Shown: piece by piece, positions 48,478-61,063 of the stretch
Layout: each line of letters starts with the position of its first letter
Position numbering within the stretch: position 1 is the stretch's first letter
Origin: Euclidia mi
Taxonomy: Eukaryota; Arthropoda; Insecta; Lepidoptera; Erebidae
DNA: 64,000 nucleotides
Assembly: GCA_944739405.2 (NCBI GenBank)
Contig: OX123191.2
Coordinates: 1,344,830-1,408,829, forward strand
Reading direction: 5' to 3'
The notes under the pieces: generated by a model
What the model saw: only the letters and a program-made list of their open reading frames with translations
Told to the model about the DNA's origin: nothing
Database searches by the model: none
Position numbers and translations under genes: made by a program

Positions 48478-50040
48478 AACTTTGATCAGGAAATTACATT
48501 ACTATGGAGTTAAGAACACTGCTTTGGATCTCCTAACATCATATTTGAGTAATAGGATACAGAGAGTTGAGGTAAATGGAAAAGTTTCTATGGGTTCAGT
48601 GGTCACAATGGGAGTGCCGCAAGGTTCAATTCTTGGTCCATTCCTTTTCCTTGTATATATTAATGATTTGCCATACATTATGCGAAATAATGAAGAGATA
48701 GTGTTATTTGCTGATGATACATCACTTATTTTTAAACTAAGACGACAACAATCAAATAATGACGATGTAAATAACGCTCTCTCTAAAGTAGTTAAATGGT
48801 TTACAGCTAACAATTTACTGTTAAATGAAAGAAAAACAAAATGTATACGATTTTCAAGACCGAATGTAAAACAAGTTAAACCTAACATATGTTTGAATGG
48901 AGAAGAGTTGGATCTTATAGATAACACCGTATTCTTAGGCATAACCTTAGATTCTAAGCTACAGTGGGGCCCACATATAGGTCAGTTGTTGAATAGACTT
49001 AGCTCTGCAGCATACGCGGTTTACAAAATTCGTCAGTTAACTGATATAGATACGGCCAGATTAGTATATTTTAGTTATTTCCACAGCATAATGTCATATG
49101 GCATTTTATTATGGGGCAACGCAGCTGACATTCAAACTGTGTTTGTACTGCAGAAGCGGGCTATTCGTGCAATCTACAGTCTTGGTTCAAGGCATTCACT
49201 GAGGGAAAATTTTAAAGAAATTAAGATAATGACCGTCGCATCTCAATACATTTATGAGAACTTGTTATATGTCAGGAAAAATATAAATATGTTTTCTAAA
49301 TTCAGCGACATTCATAATTTAAATACACGAAATAAAAACAAACTCGTTCTACCTTCAACTAGACTACAAAAAATAAGTAACTCATACAAGTGTCAAAGCA
49401 TACGTTTTTACAACAAAATTCCAGGCAATATTCAGGAACTAAGTATTAATAAATTCAAAGTATTTATTAAACAGAGCTTGTGTTCAAAAGCTTATTACAC
49501 AGTTAAAGATTATTTAGCAGACAAAAATGCCTGGAATTGAGTTTAAAAATTATGAATTTTGACATTTTGAAATTAGTGACATGATATTTTTATTTACATT
49601 TGTAATACTTATATTTTTACATTTTGACATTTTTAATTTGACATTTGTATTTTTTTTTTGACATTGTTTGATTTGACATTGTTATTTTATTTATTTTCTT
49701 TTGACATTTAAAATTACTTAAGTAATATATTATTATTCATAAATTGACATTCAATAATATTTTCTGACATTTAATAATATTTTCTGACATTTTAAATATA
49801 TGACATTTTATTGTTTAAATTTTTATTACTTTTAACTTATTGTTTGCAACATGTATTTTACTGTGTATTAGCATGTAAAGTTGTGAGTACGATGTGGGCA
49901 TTATTAAACATATAAACAAATAGTTGTGGCAACCTGTCTGATGGCTTAGGCTAACATGCTTATGCATACACCTTCTGATGGCGTGGAGGCATAGTGATAC
50001 AGATCGTGCTGGCTCCCTCAATTAAGGTTGAGCCGTACGA
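48478..50040 (+). mobile_element. Jockey/CR1-type LINE, 5'-truncated, RT ORF uninterrupted
   Basis: The ORF 48482-49540 (352 codons) is open from the truncation point. It contains GVPQGSILGPFLFLVYINDL, LFADDTSLIF, VKWFTANNLLLNERKTKC, FLGITLDSKLQWGPHI and a C-terminal domain with RLVYFSYFHSIMSYGILLWG, ending in KNAWN. It is the same family as the minus-strand copy at 16.2-18.3 kb, and shows which positions became stops there. The fingers, endonuclease and ORF1 are missing. The 3' UTR has an unusual TGACATT-rich stretch. The 3' end is uncertain; a candidate is ACATATAAACAAATAG near 49910-49922. Confidence 0.88.
49555..49810 (+). repeat. TGACATT-rich 3' UTR array
   Basis: About a dozen TGACAT words occur in 250 bp with variable T/A-rich spacers. 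Spacing is irregular, so this is not a strict tandem repeat. A smaller cluster (three in 60 bp) is at 58887-58945. Confidence 0.65.
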
Positions 50041-51685
50041 TTGCTGTTGAATGCGGGCCATCAGTGGGCCGAGTCAGTCAAAAGCGTCAGATAATTTCCT
50101 GCATTGTACTTGCATACTAAACCCTTTTTTGTCTGGACTTTAAAAGATGAAGAAAAGACTAAAGAAATTGAAGTGACAAAAAAAAACAATGACTCTGAGT
50201 TTGTTTCGGCCTTTCTTCTCAAGAAGTCATTTAGCTAGGAAAAGCCGGCATCATCTAGAATAGGGTTTTGACATGTATAAGTGTTGTAAACAACCAAAAT
50301 GCAGAAATAAATATGTCTTTATGTCTTTATGTCTTTGTAGACGCCAAGAATAAAAAAGAATGTCAAAAAGGGATTTGTTTGAAGCCCTTTTGGTGGCAAA
50401 TGAGGTGGAACGTGATGTCAGCAATATATCGTCTGAATTTAACGAAGGCATCAGATTTAGACGGACGCGCCGACGCTTGCTGAAAGAACATTTCGATAGG
50501 ACGTTGTACTGTGGCTGAGTGACGATTCCACCGAATGGAACTATGATCGAGTGCTTTATTGGGCTTTTATATTTGCATTACACTGTTTTTTTTCCTTATA
50601 TTCGTAAAGTACGTTGGCAATGTAGCCAGGAATCTTTGCTGTCTGAAAGTGATGTGTGCCGTTTGTTTTTAGTCGATTGCGCAAAGTGAGGCGCGTGTTA
50701 GACCGCTTCTTAAGTTCAAGAGCATTTGGATTTTGAGGTCGATCTTGGCACGTTTGCTTGAGATTGATTAAATTTAACGTCTGACAAAGACAATGTTCAT
50801 ATATTTTTGTTGAAATTCAATGCTTTTATAACACACTTAACTGCAGTTCTATGACCTACATTTTGTTTTTGAATATTTAACTTTTGACTCACTACCGTTG
50901 CTACTAACTTATGCAGGATTGCCAATGCCGTATTTATTTTCAAACTTTTTACTTGGTCCAAGAAACCACAATTTAAAAATATACTATACTTTTAATGAAA
51001 TAACAACAGACAGCCTACTTAGTTATATAACACTTCAGATTAAGTAATATTTTTTGTTTTGTAATTAGTCCGCGTTCAAGTTGACTGTCAACTGTCTGGT
51101 GGGAGGTTTTTAAGCTCGGAAAATATTTGTTGAATTTTATCTCAGTATCTAGTAACAAAGAGTTAAGATTTCTGTTTGCACCTGACCCTATCTTTTATAT
51201 TAGGTATATCCTAAACCTATCTCTTCAAGTTTAATAACAAAAATAAGGGAGAGATTTCATTAACGTTGACAGCACTTTATAATAACATCCTATCTTTCTG
51301 GTATACTCAAGCATAAAACTAAGCTAAGTATACTGTTGTAAAAATAGTATGTTACGTAAAATGTTTCATACACAACAGCTTGTCGTGAGCGGTTTATTGG
51401 CAGACTAGTTGTCTAAAATATTAAACTCTATAAATTACCCCCCACCCCCCAGCTACGCAGCGTTGGATTCAGTCCGGATTAATGGCACCAGTATTTAAGT
51501 ACGTATTAAACGAAGTTTTAATCCTGACTACAGATTAAATGTGGATATTGCTGATTTGTAATGAATGGTGCTTTGCGAAGTGATTAATCAGCCGTTTAAA
51601 ATAGTGCAACGTTGCAAAGGTATTATATGAATGATTGATATATGTATGAAACATAAAATTAATCAACGAATGGATAAAGTAATGA
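50041..51685. other. No gene seen
   Basis: Repeated ATGTCTTT words near 50312-50335 and a C-rich run near 51438-51450. Short ORFs have no domains. Confidence 0.4.
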
Positions 51686-51689
51686 AATA

Positions 51690-51965
51690 GCAATAGCTAA
51701 GCAGAGAGACCATACTGCGGGTTCAATCCCACGACGAGAGCCACTGCTTTTTCACATGGACGTAAGAATACATTGTTACTATTGTCTTTCAAGGCGGTGA
51801 AGGAATACATCGTGAGGAAACCTGCATATCTGAGAATTCACCATAATCTTCTTGGAAAGCATTTGAAGTCTGCTAACCCGCACTTGTCCAATGTGGAAGA
51901 CTATGACCTTACCTTTGTATTTCATGCTGAGAAGAACCACGTGCCCGATATTATGAAAAAAAATA
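51690..51965 (+). repeat. SINE-2B copy
   Basis: AATAGCAATAGCTAAGCAGA head, GGGTTCAATCCC B box, GAGGAAACCTGCATATCTGA, CTAACCCGCACTTGTCCAAT and GACTATGACC follow the SINE-2B order. Confidence 0.7.
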
Positions 51966-52269
51966 ATGGAATGGTTTGACGTAACTTATTATCTCAAAGT
52001 CCAGGGACTTCAAAGAACTTGGACATTTCTGAGAATAAGATTAAAAACGAGTACCTAGACGACACCTGTTTCATGTGTAATGAAAGATAAAGGTTCGTTT
52101 TGGGGTCGTAGCTGAATGTTTTGGCAACTCCAATAGTTCTAAATAAATAGCAAGGTTCGAAAAGAAATCATGTGCTGAAAGTGATATATGTAATGGACAA
52201 TAGTTTTAAGGCCCTAGAGCCTAGTTATGTTCTAAATGTAAAGTTTCTTGTAAAGTAACAGTATTCTTA

Positions 52270-52445
52270 TAGAGTGAGTTTGTCGCAGGCTCTATTCCTT
52301 TTTCCTTCTCTCTCATGGTGCTAATCTTTCTATTCCTTTTCGAATCCAGTTTGGCAACGCACTTGTGACTCTTCTGTTGTTGCAGGAGTCCTTAAGAGGC
52401 GGTAATCGTTTATAATTTTACGTTTGCCTCCTATTTTATAAAACT
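52270..52445 (+). repeat. Family-D LINE 3'-tail fragment
   Basis: GGCAACGCACTTGTGACTCT, GGCGGTAATCG and TTTGCCTCCTATTTTATAAA match the family-D end. Confidence 0.55.
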
Positions 52446-54141
52446 AAACCACTTAAATCACAATCGAATCATGACTTAATATTGCAATCAAACAATAAAC
52501 TTACTATCATAAATTACTAAATGAAAACCTAAAGAGCTTCACTATAAACTGTAACACCATTCATGGCTCGCGAAAGTAGAAATAAAATATCCGCTCCATT
52601 TTTAATGGCCTACATTTAAATGTGTTCTAAATAGCAATCGGTTTTAAGCCCATGCAATAATGAAATATATTTTATGGATCGTAACTAATGGAAGGCCTTT
52701 ACATTTATTTCGTAATGAAAGAGTAACTTAAATAAAAAATTAATATGTTTCAAAGTATAAATATTTTTTAAGTGAATAAAATGATATCAATCAAACTGAT
52801 AATAGCAATATATTGAAAAAAACTACACTTAGGGTCACGAACAAGAAAATATGTTATTAAAATAACAAAATTTAGACCTTTTAGAGATTTAATTTATGTA
52901 TTTTAAAATTTAGTACTAACAGAGAAGAGATAATGTTATATGATATAATACAAGCAACACTATCACACATCTAGTCCCAAACAGATCTCGTATAATAGGT
53001 ACTAGACAATGGATAGACATATATATATGTTTTATTTTGTAAATAAGAACAGTTTGTACATGGAAACATCCAGACTAAGAGAAACGTATTCGCGCACACA
53101 GATGTTTAACTTGAGCAGAAATTGAAACCGCGACCTTCGGCGTGGCAGTCAGTTTGGCACCCACTATGCTAAAAACACGTCAAAACAACTCATGCAAGTT
53201 GATGCCTGGTCCAATTACACTATAAACAAATCAATCTTCCCCAGAATATGAAGACATGATACCACGGACGGCGAAGGTCTGCGCTTTTAAATAAATAGCA
53301 TGTTACATGTAACCGAAGAGCATGCATGAGAAATATGATGGGAGTGAATGAAGCAAGAGAGATATGTCAGGATCGTTGCAAATGGCGTTCCGTATTCTCT
53401 GTCTACCCCTCCGGGAAACAGGCGTGAGTCTATGTATTTATGATACATGTAGCGAATTTCGGAATCTCTTAACCAAGTTGGCTATGATTATGTTTTAAAG
53501 TCGTTGAAGCAGTTTGTGTCTCGGTCAATCTGAGGACATAGATGTGTGGACGGATGGATCTTAAGCGCAGCAATCCTTTGGGAAGTTTTCGTATAAATTA
53601 GAAATGAAACACTTACCGGTGGCACTCCAAGCCAGCTACATCCCAGTGAAGACATAATCCCTATGCGGTCAGATCATCAGAGGTTTGTGAAATGAAACTT
53701 AAGGACCGTTTTGCATTGACATTACTTACGAGTATATATCGATGCCGTTTTGTCTGTATTTTCACTACTTAGAAGGAATTACTTTTGGATTATACTATGG
53801 TCTGGATAAAGAATATAATATTTTAAATTATTACCTACTCTTTATTGTTTTAATAATAGGGTTAAATTGTGTTATTTAAATAAAAAATAAGATAGGTTTT
53901 TTTTACCTTAAGGTTTCGTTATGCGGAAACCAGCCGTTACATCAGAATGACACATGCTGATTACAAATATGATTTTTACTTTGTAATGCAAGTATTATTT
54001 ATTTAAAATATTTGGAGCTGAAAGCGATGTAACAAAAGAAATAAGCATAATTTTAGGTGCTTGGTGGTTTTGGACAGCCCTATGTCACTTTGTCCAACTA
54101 GTAAATCTTCTGTAATCTATTTTTTTGCACACTATAGGCAT
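52446..54141. other. No gene; one short SINE tail
   Basis: Contains CTACCCCTCCGGGAAACAGG and CGTGAGTCTATG near 53404-53435, a truncated SINE tail. The rest is AT-rich without recognised features. Confidence 0.4.
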
Positions 54142-54300
54142 ACATACATACACATAGACTCATGCCTGTTTCCCCGAAGGGGTAGGCAGAGGCATATTAA
54201 ACGCCCACGTTTCGCCAGTGTTTTGATCCCACGTAATAGGTGGCGAGCCTATTGCCGCTTATCGGGATATTTTGTTTGCCAGAGCCTCGTCTGTTGATCG
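54142..54300 (-). repeat. SINE-1-related copy, minus strand
   Basis: CATGCCTGTTTCCCCGAAGG, CGCCCACGTTTCGCCAG and GATCCCACGTAATAGG match the reverse complement of the SINE-1 3' half. Confidence 0.65.
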
Positions 54301-54789
54301 GCAGGTGCACCACTTGCAGGTAAGGTTGGCTTGGGACTCTAAGTTCTTGGTGGGAACCCTATGCACCCTAATACAACTATAGGCACTTTTATAATGTATT
54401 CGAAAAGGTTTATCAAATTTATTTCGCATTACATAGGTACCAAAAACAAGGTGTAAAGACCTATAGCTTAAAATTACTGCCTATCTAGGTAAAATTATGC
54501 CTGAATAGATATTTGAAAATATCAGAGATTTAAGACGTAATTTTTGCCTTGTAGGTTCTATTAGACATCGCGTAGTATGAACGATGTACCGACATATATA
54601 TGTAGGTACATTTTTGAAGTGCAGCTCAAACTAAGTCGCGAGCACTCTTAGTAATGATAATATGAAAGCTGGTGAACGTACGCCAAGATAGTTAATTACG
54701 TGTACGGCCTATTTACAAGCATAAGACTCAACGAGTAGTTTGACACACAGAGGTTATAACGAGCTCATCAAGCTGTGACCGGTTTTAAA

Positions 54790-54893
54790 ATTCGATCTGT
54801 CTATGGGATGGAGATTCGAGATATATTTTGTATGGAGCTTATGTCAAATATGCATCGCTAATCTCCAAATACATGAATAGATCAAATATTTAA
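54790..54893. mobile_element. Diverged copy of the small palindromic element
   Basis: AATTCGATCTGTCTATGG, GAGATTCGAGATATATTTTG, TATGGAGCTTATGTCAAA and ATAGATCAAATATTT match the element at 18548-18669 in order. Confidence 0.4.
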
Positions 54894-55323
54894 CTCAGCA
54901 TTTAGTGGTATTTTCTTCCTTTTTTTTTAAAAGACAACTCTCTCACTAGGACTAAATCCTGTGTCGCGGGGACTTTACAAACATACAACTAATGGACACA
55001 TCAATTCAAGAGTTAATCGTCAATTGTAGAGTTATGCAGTTAAACATAATTTATTGCAACCACTTACGTTTTCAAGTGTCCTCAACATACAAATAACAAT
55101 CTACTTATTTAATATCATAACGCTATGCAATTCCAACCTATACAAAAAATCTGCCGTTTCGAAAAAACAAAGAATTTCCAGTTTATATTAATTTATGTTC
55201 TTAGAAGAAAATGAAATATAAAACTCACCTTACTAGCGTTCAATTTATCCCATTACTACTGAGAGTCGAATCCTATATCTGTAGGAAATGAAATAGCCAC
55301 GTAAAAATAATACAGAATTAGAA

Positions 55324-55404
55324 TAACGTTCTGGCGCCGCAGGCGTGCCATTGTCTTCTAAAGATATTAACTATCTTCATTCTAGACGTGGAGCCAGAAC
55401 GTTA
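55324..55404. repeat. 12-bp inverted repeat bounding 57 bp
   Basis: TAACGTTCTGGC at 55324-55335 and GCCAGAACGTTA at 55393-55404 are exact reverse complements. The interior also has AAGATATTAACTATCTT, a small hairpin. Confidence 0.6.
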
Positions 55405-56289
55405 GAGTTGATAACTGTTTTATTCTTTACATGATAAATTAATCGTGGACACGTTTCTTAGCGCTGGATCATCAGGCGCGAGTAAGTAACATTGCTGGAT
55501 TTCATGTACTAGATGACTATAACTATTTATAGTCTTGTTAGCGACGACACATGATTATCGCCGGAAACTTGATCACAGCTTGGTCGGTGCTTCTGCAAGC
55601 AAGGTTGCAGCCAGGCCCTCGCCTTACTATCTACCATGATATTAACATATTATAAACAAAAAAAATATTCTTTTTTGTTTCTCTTAAACTTACTTGTTAA
55701 CATCGGCTTGATAATTTGTGCTGAATGTCGACGCACGTTCACAGCGAATATTGGATATACATATGTTAGTCACCTGAAAGCATAGCAACGAAACACTCAA
55801 AATAAGCTTTAAGTCGCCGTGGCCGAACACGACCTGGACGATTATACTCGTTAACATAATAAGCATTTGAGATCATTAATAAGGTTCTTGTTCAGAGTCT
55901 GGGCTAGAAAAAACTGGGTAAGGTTTGCAGAAGTTAGTGGAAGCGTGATTAATTCATCCAGTCTTTAACCCAGGGCAAAAGTCTAACACATGTACTGTGT
56001 TTTTACAGCGGTAAGAATAAACGAATTACTTACCTAATATCTTCACTGATGTCAGGCTTGAGCTAAATTAGACAAATCATACAAATATATTGGCCAAAAT
56101 AGATGAATGAAGTATCTTATAGCTACCAGGGTCCAGCTCGGCATCTGGTTCAATTCCAATACAATTCGCGAAGCGACCATGTGCTTTCCAAAGGGCGATA
56201 TTTCCAATATATGTCACTAACTTTATCAATCGCTCACAACCTTTGCCGGCAATTCCAATAGCAACAGTTGCGAGGTTATTAACTCAATA

Positions 56290-56602
56290 GGGTATTTGAC
56301 TAAAAAAATCTAATTAGTCCGTCAGTTAGATTATCGGAAAATATTGGACACGTATATTTTCTTTAGTCACGTAAACAAAAAATGAAGACTACAAACTTCG
56401 CTGAAAACTTGTGTGACGTCACTTGCCAGTACACTTTTTACTGGCAAGTGACGTTACAAGCCCCCACTCTTAGACGTTTCTCCATCTTTGATGCGTTTTA
56501 TCTTCGTAATTTTTTACTGATTTGATAAAACAAAAAATACGTATCCAATATTTTTCGATAATCTAACTGACGGACTAATTAGATTTTTTTAGTCAAATAC
56601 CC
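56290..56602. mobile_element. MITE with long TIRs and TA target duplication
   Basis: GGGTATTTGACTAAAAAAAT begins the left TIR and its reverse complement ends at 56602. The TIRs stay nearly identical for about 70 bp. TA flanks both sides (56288-56289 and 56603-56604), suggesting a Tc1/mariner-type mobiliser. The 313-bp element has no ORF; its centre contains a hairpin at 56416-56454. Confidence 0.85.
56416..56454. repeat. Central hairpin of the MITE
   Basis: ACGTCACTTGCCAGT at 56416-56430 pairs exactly with 56440-56454; extending outward adds four more positions with one mismatch. The loop is ACACTTTTT. Confidence 0.85.
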
Positions 56603-56604
56603 TA

Positions 56605-59600
56605 TTCTACAATAATACAAGGTCAAAACACGTTCTCAAAAGGGAATTTTCCAGAACGACAAGTGAGAGAAGTTTTCGCGGAACCGACAAAGAATAAGTG
56701 TTAATGATTTGATACTTCATAGTGTGACCATAGTCAGAAATTTTCAATATACAAAGTAACACGCTACTAAACCGATATTATCGATTTAACTTATCATAAA
56801 AAATATTTCTATTTCAAACAGTTCTATTTATATAAAAAAACGCCGTCATCCTCAAACTAAAAATAATAAGCGTGTAATCCTGTTTTTTGTAAGCGTACAT
56901 GGATCCCTTTATTTTGATCATTTAGCTTAATCAAATAAGTAACAATACATATTTTTCATTTCGCTTAGCTTTTACACGCAATTTTATTGCTGCCCATCTA
57001 TCAAACTATGCTAGAAAAGCTTACCATCTCGATCAGTTAAGACAAATAAACAACACTTGGTAATCAAGTTATTTTATGAGTCTGTCTACTTCAAACTCCA
57101 ATTACTATTCTGTGAATGTAATCGAGATCGTAGTCTGTTAATTAAACATCTGTCTCGCACGTGACAAGTCTTTTAACACTACGTATACATCAAAACGAAG
57201 ATGTAAGGGTTAAGAACACATGTTATTTTCACTTTAATCATGAACCAATACGCCATACGTGCAGTAGACGTGGCACTCAGTTTCCACAAAAATTACTTAA
57301 CCACCTATTACTAAATGTATCCTGTGTACTTGTCTCAAAATATAATCTTAATAAGCTTTTCAATGAGAATAACGAAAGTACTATCCGCTCATTTCAAAGC
57401 CCAAGCTTAAAATTCATTAAAGCACCTAAGAATTTCTAGAAAACTCAAAACTATCTGGAGTGATAATTCCATTCTTTTAAATGTCAAATAATAGGTAATT
57501 ATTTCAGTGAGAATACTTTAAAGCATAAGTATCTTGGAGAATGTATGGGAGCTCGGTGCTGCAAGATTATTGGATTCTTAATTGGTTTAGAGTGGGTTTA
57601 ATGCCCCAACCTTTCACGTTGAGAGCGGTGGTGCCGTTAAAAAGGGTTTTATATTTTTGGTAGATGAAAGTAGATCGCCTTGCGAGCTATTTTCGCGTTT
57701 AGTATCGGAGAAGAATACTGAATTATGTATCAGTTTAAAGTAGTACTGAGAAAAATTGTTATATGAGAAAATAATTTTCGATCCAAAAGCTGTATCAGCT
57801 CATTGTGTGATAATTTAGCCAAATTTATTGTATTGTAAAGCTCTGCCTTGCATTTAAATATTTAATATTTGGCAGAATATGTATCCAAATAATTTTTTAA
57901 GGTGAAGCCTTATTTTAAGCTCTTAAAGTAATAGCGTGTCGTCAGTTGCAAATCATTGGCAAAATAAGTAACATTTGAGGAAGAAAACAGAAAAGACAGG
58001 CTGGTGAGTAAGAGGAATTAGTTGAAACTTCAAATCAAATGTTTTAAACGAAAGCTTTTTCAAACGACACGCTACTGCAGAGTTGCCATTACTTTACACA
58101 AATACTCTGTAAATGTGTCTTTCGAAGCGCGCGTCGATATTGATTTTTGATTCAAATTCTGTACACTATAGGTACTGATCTAAACCAATTTATTTGACGG
58201 TACATTCTGCAACAGCAATATCGTATATCCTGGTCGTAGTAAGAGGTCCGTCCCCTCGACAGCGTAATGCAACATGCTTCTAACTGCGCCTAATCATAGC
58301 AAGCAGTCATTGACAATAATGACTTTGGTGAAGCAGGCCTCTTGAAGAACCAATAACTAACAGGGCTTTGTAAATCAGCATTCAGATTCAGATCAATAAA
58401 TTCGGTACATTGTTTTTTAAAATGAGAGCTCTCTGTTGAAATTGTATACATCTGTGCTTCTATTTGCATCACAAATGTGTAATTCCAGCAATGTTTTGGT
58501 TTAATTTTTAGAGAAAACATTGTCGAAAGAATCTAGTACAAGTTGGCAGCTGCATAGAAATCGCCAGCAAATATTCATTTTGTATCGCGCACCGCAAACA
58601 CAAGGACACAGGTGTTTTGAATACGCCGAAATTGGAATTTTTCATAATCCTATTTGCGGATTTTTGTTTATCTGGTTTTTTCTTTCCGAGTATTGCCAGA
58701 GTAATGGATTTTAGTTTCAGATTTGATATCGTAAATATTCTGTGGTTGATTCGTAGGACTACGCGTTACTTTTAGATTTTGAGAGGAAGGTTCTGGTAAA
58801 ATAAAATATTACAATCGACGGCTTGCTTGCAATTTCAGACTCGTGTGGAACAAATGTAATAACGGCTAATACACACCTGCTAATAGACAATTGACATTTT
58901 TATTTTAAATTTCACTTGGTTACTGACATGAATTTTTGACATTTTTATTGCTTTATTATCAAATTAGATTGTTGTTTGTTATTTTGTCGGCTCACTCACC
59001 AATAATAAATAAATAATAATATTCACAAATTATTGTGACATTTTCTCATCACCTTCGTCATTTTTCCCTTTAGTATACATATTATATAGTTGTACACGTA
59101 TGCGTGATTACACTATCATAGATTTATTACGAGATATCATGATGAAGCATATTGAACATCGTCCATAAAATGAAGAACTACTATAATCATTTTCTTGATC
59201 ATCTACCTGCCATAAGCCACTGTTGGATATAGGCCTCTCCAATAGCATACCATTGAACCCGATTTTCGGCTTTTCGTGCCCAGCCGCTGCGGGCCACGTT
59301 GCTACAATAATACGTTCAAAAATATTATAGTAATCAAATATAACCAAAATTGCGGCAAGTTTTCTCATTAGCTTACACAGCACTGAATAGACAGGTACCT
59401 ACATGTTGTGACAAAGCGTATTAATAGACCCAGACTGACCTCAATGGACAGAGTTTGTTTATTATTGAAAGTGCCTTCCAACTTATTAGAGATATAAAGT
59501 GCATGAATATGCAATTGCTTTATAGAATTCTTTGCCGCATAAGTTTCTAGCTAAAATCATAAATATGAGAATTAAATTAATTAGTAATAATTTAAAGAGT

Positions 59601-59714
59601 AAAAAATTCACGGATGTTAAAGTTGTAGATTCAATCAATACTCAAATAGAGCACAAATGTTGATTTGATCACTGTTACTTTAATCATTTTAATCGGTGAA
59701 CAACCTTATAATGC
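56605..59714. other. No gene seen
   Basis: AT-rich sequence. Three TGACAT words cluster at 58887-58945. A LINE-tail-like piece with CCACTGTTGGATATAGGCCT lies at about 59217-59240. Confidence 0.4.
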
Positions 59715-59913
59715 CTAGATTCATCATGATCCTCTTAGCGATATCCCAGTTTCAATCTGGTGTCCACCTACTAGTCTAACCGGATTTGGCTGAATATTAG
59801 CTTTTTCACGGAGCGACTGCCTGTCTGACCTCCGCAACCCGAAGGGATAGCGATATTCAATGGTTTAGACTAGTGTCAGTTTATTTTAAAAGGTACTGAT
59901 GCCCTATAACAAT
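59715..59913 (-). repeat. SINE-2 3' part, minus strand
   Basis: ACGGAGCGACTGCCTGTCTG, GAAGGGATAGCGATATTCAA and TTTAGACTAGTGTCAG match the reverse complement of SINE-2. It abuts the start of the large repeat unit. Confidence 0.65.
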
Positions 59914-61063
59914 TGCTAATTATGTAATAATGATGAAATAAAAAAACTACAGCTTCCACCAAGTAAACTTCAATTTGTTTTATGTAAGACCTCGACAAAT
60001 TCTCCATCCGACACCCAAATTCCTTTTCAGAGTGCTCTCAACTGCCTCAAACACACTGTTTTTCCAATAGTTTATGTAAATGACGGGCCATTTAGCTTTA
60101 TGTACGTTATCAGAGTCGGACTGTAGCCAATAAAATGTTGGTAAATATGCAATTATAATAACTAGTTGTAGTCTGTTAATGGTAACGGGAGACATTCGCA
60201 CTTGTGCCGGGGCTGATTGTATTCGTGTATCATTTTTACGCGCGGAGATAAAAGGAAGGACGGCCTTGGTGGTTGGGAATGACAGCTGTTGGAGCGGAAT
60301 GGTTAGGTATATTATTTGTCTATATTTGTAGAAAATACGTGTTATAATGTCAATAAAACTGTAAAAGTTGTTAGGTAATGTTTTAAAGCAAGTAATTTCA
60401 CCTTTACGTGGAGTATTAAATATTGTGAAATATTTAAATTAATTTTTTTTTGTGTTAACGAAGTAATAACAAATATTTTAAAATGTATTAATTCTTTTGT
60501 AATAAATTGACTTACAGAAAAAATAAAACTAATTGGAAGAATAAAACATCTCCTACCCTTGATAAATAAATATACTTCTAATAATAATGATCAAAGTGAA
60601 TAAATTGATAAAATACATAATTAAATTCAAAATCTACCTACCTTACTGACTAACCTTATTCAATTCGAAACTAAATTCCTAAATAGAAGGTAGCAAAGAT
60701 CAACCGTTAAACGTCGCTATTCAAAAAGTCACCGTTAGCACGTTCTTATTTAAAAAGCTAATTCGAAAGAATGGATATATCCAGTTAAGGTAAGTCGGTG
60801 CAGTTGAGTGAGTGACAGTAATTGCTTGCTGCATCCCGCTTTCACGTCGCTTCGACGGATTTTTAATGGCGCCGACAACGAACAAGATTTACGAGATATT
60901 AACAAAGTTACCTTTTGTTCCCTGCCAACATTTTTCAAAGGATACATATTTATTGTTAGAATGTTATTTATGATTTGTTATGTTGACTTGTTAGATGTTA
61001 TCGTTTTGTTGGCTTTAATTGGGTCTTGAAAACGTTAAAAACGCTTTTAGGCATTTTCTTTAA
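59914..61063. repeat. Unidentified large repeat unit, copy 2
   Basis: Matches 21071-22647, beginning at TGCTAATTATGTAATAA and ending at GCATTTTCTTTAA. It lacks the Helitron-like element of copy 1. It ends exactly where the Harbinger-like element starts; copy 1 continues with ACGTTTATTTTAC, which is not found to the right of that element. Confidence 0.7.

Noticed and set aside
48502..48942. 146-codon minus-strand ORF
   Set aside because: It is the antisense shadow of the LINE RT ORF at 48482-49540.
60750..61029. Short ORFs on both strands conserved between the two large repeat copies
   Set aside because: The conservation is explained by the repeat's sequence similarity; both strands are equally open and no domain is visible.
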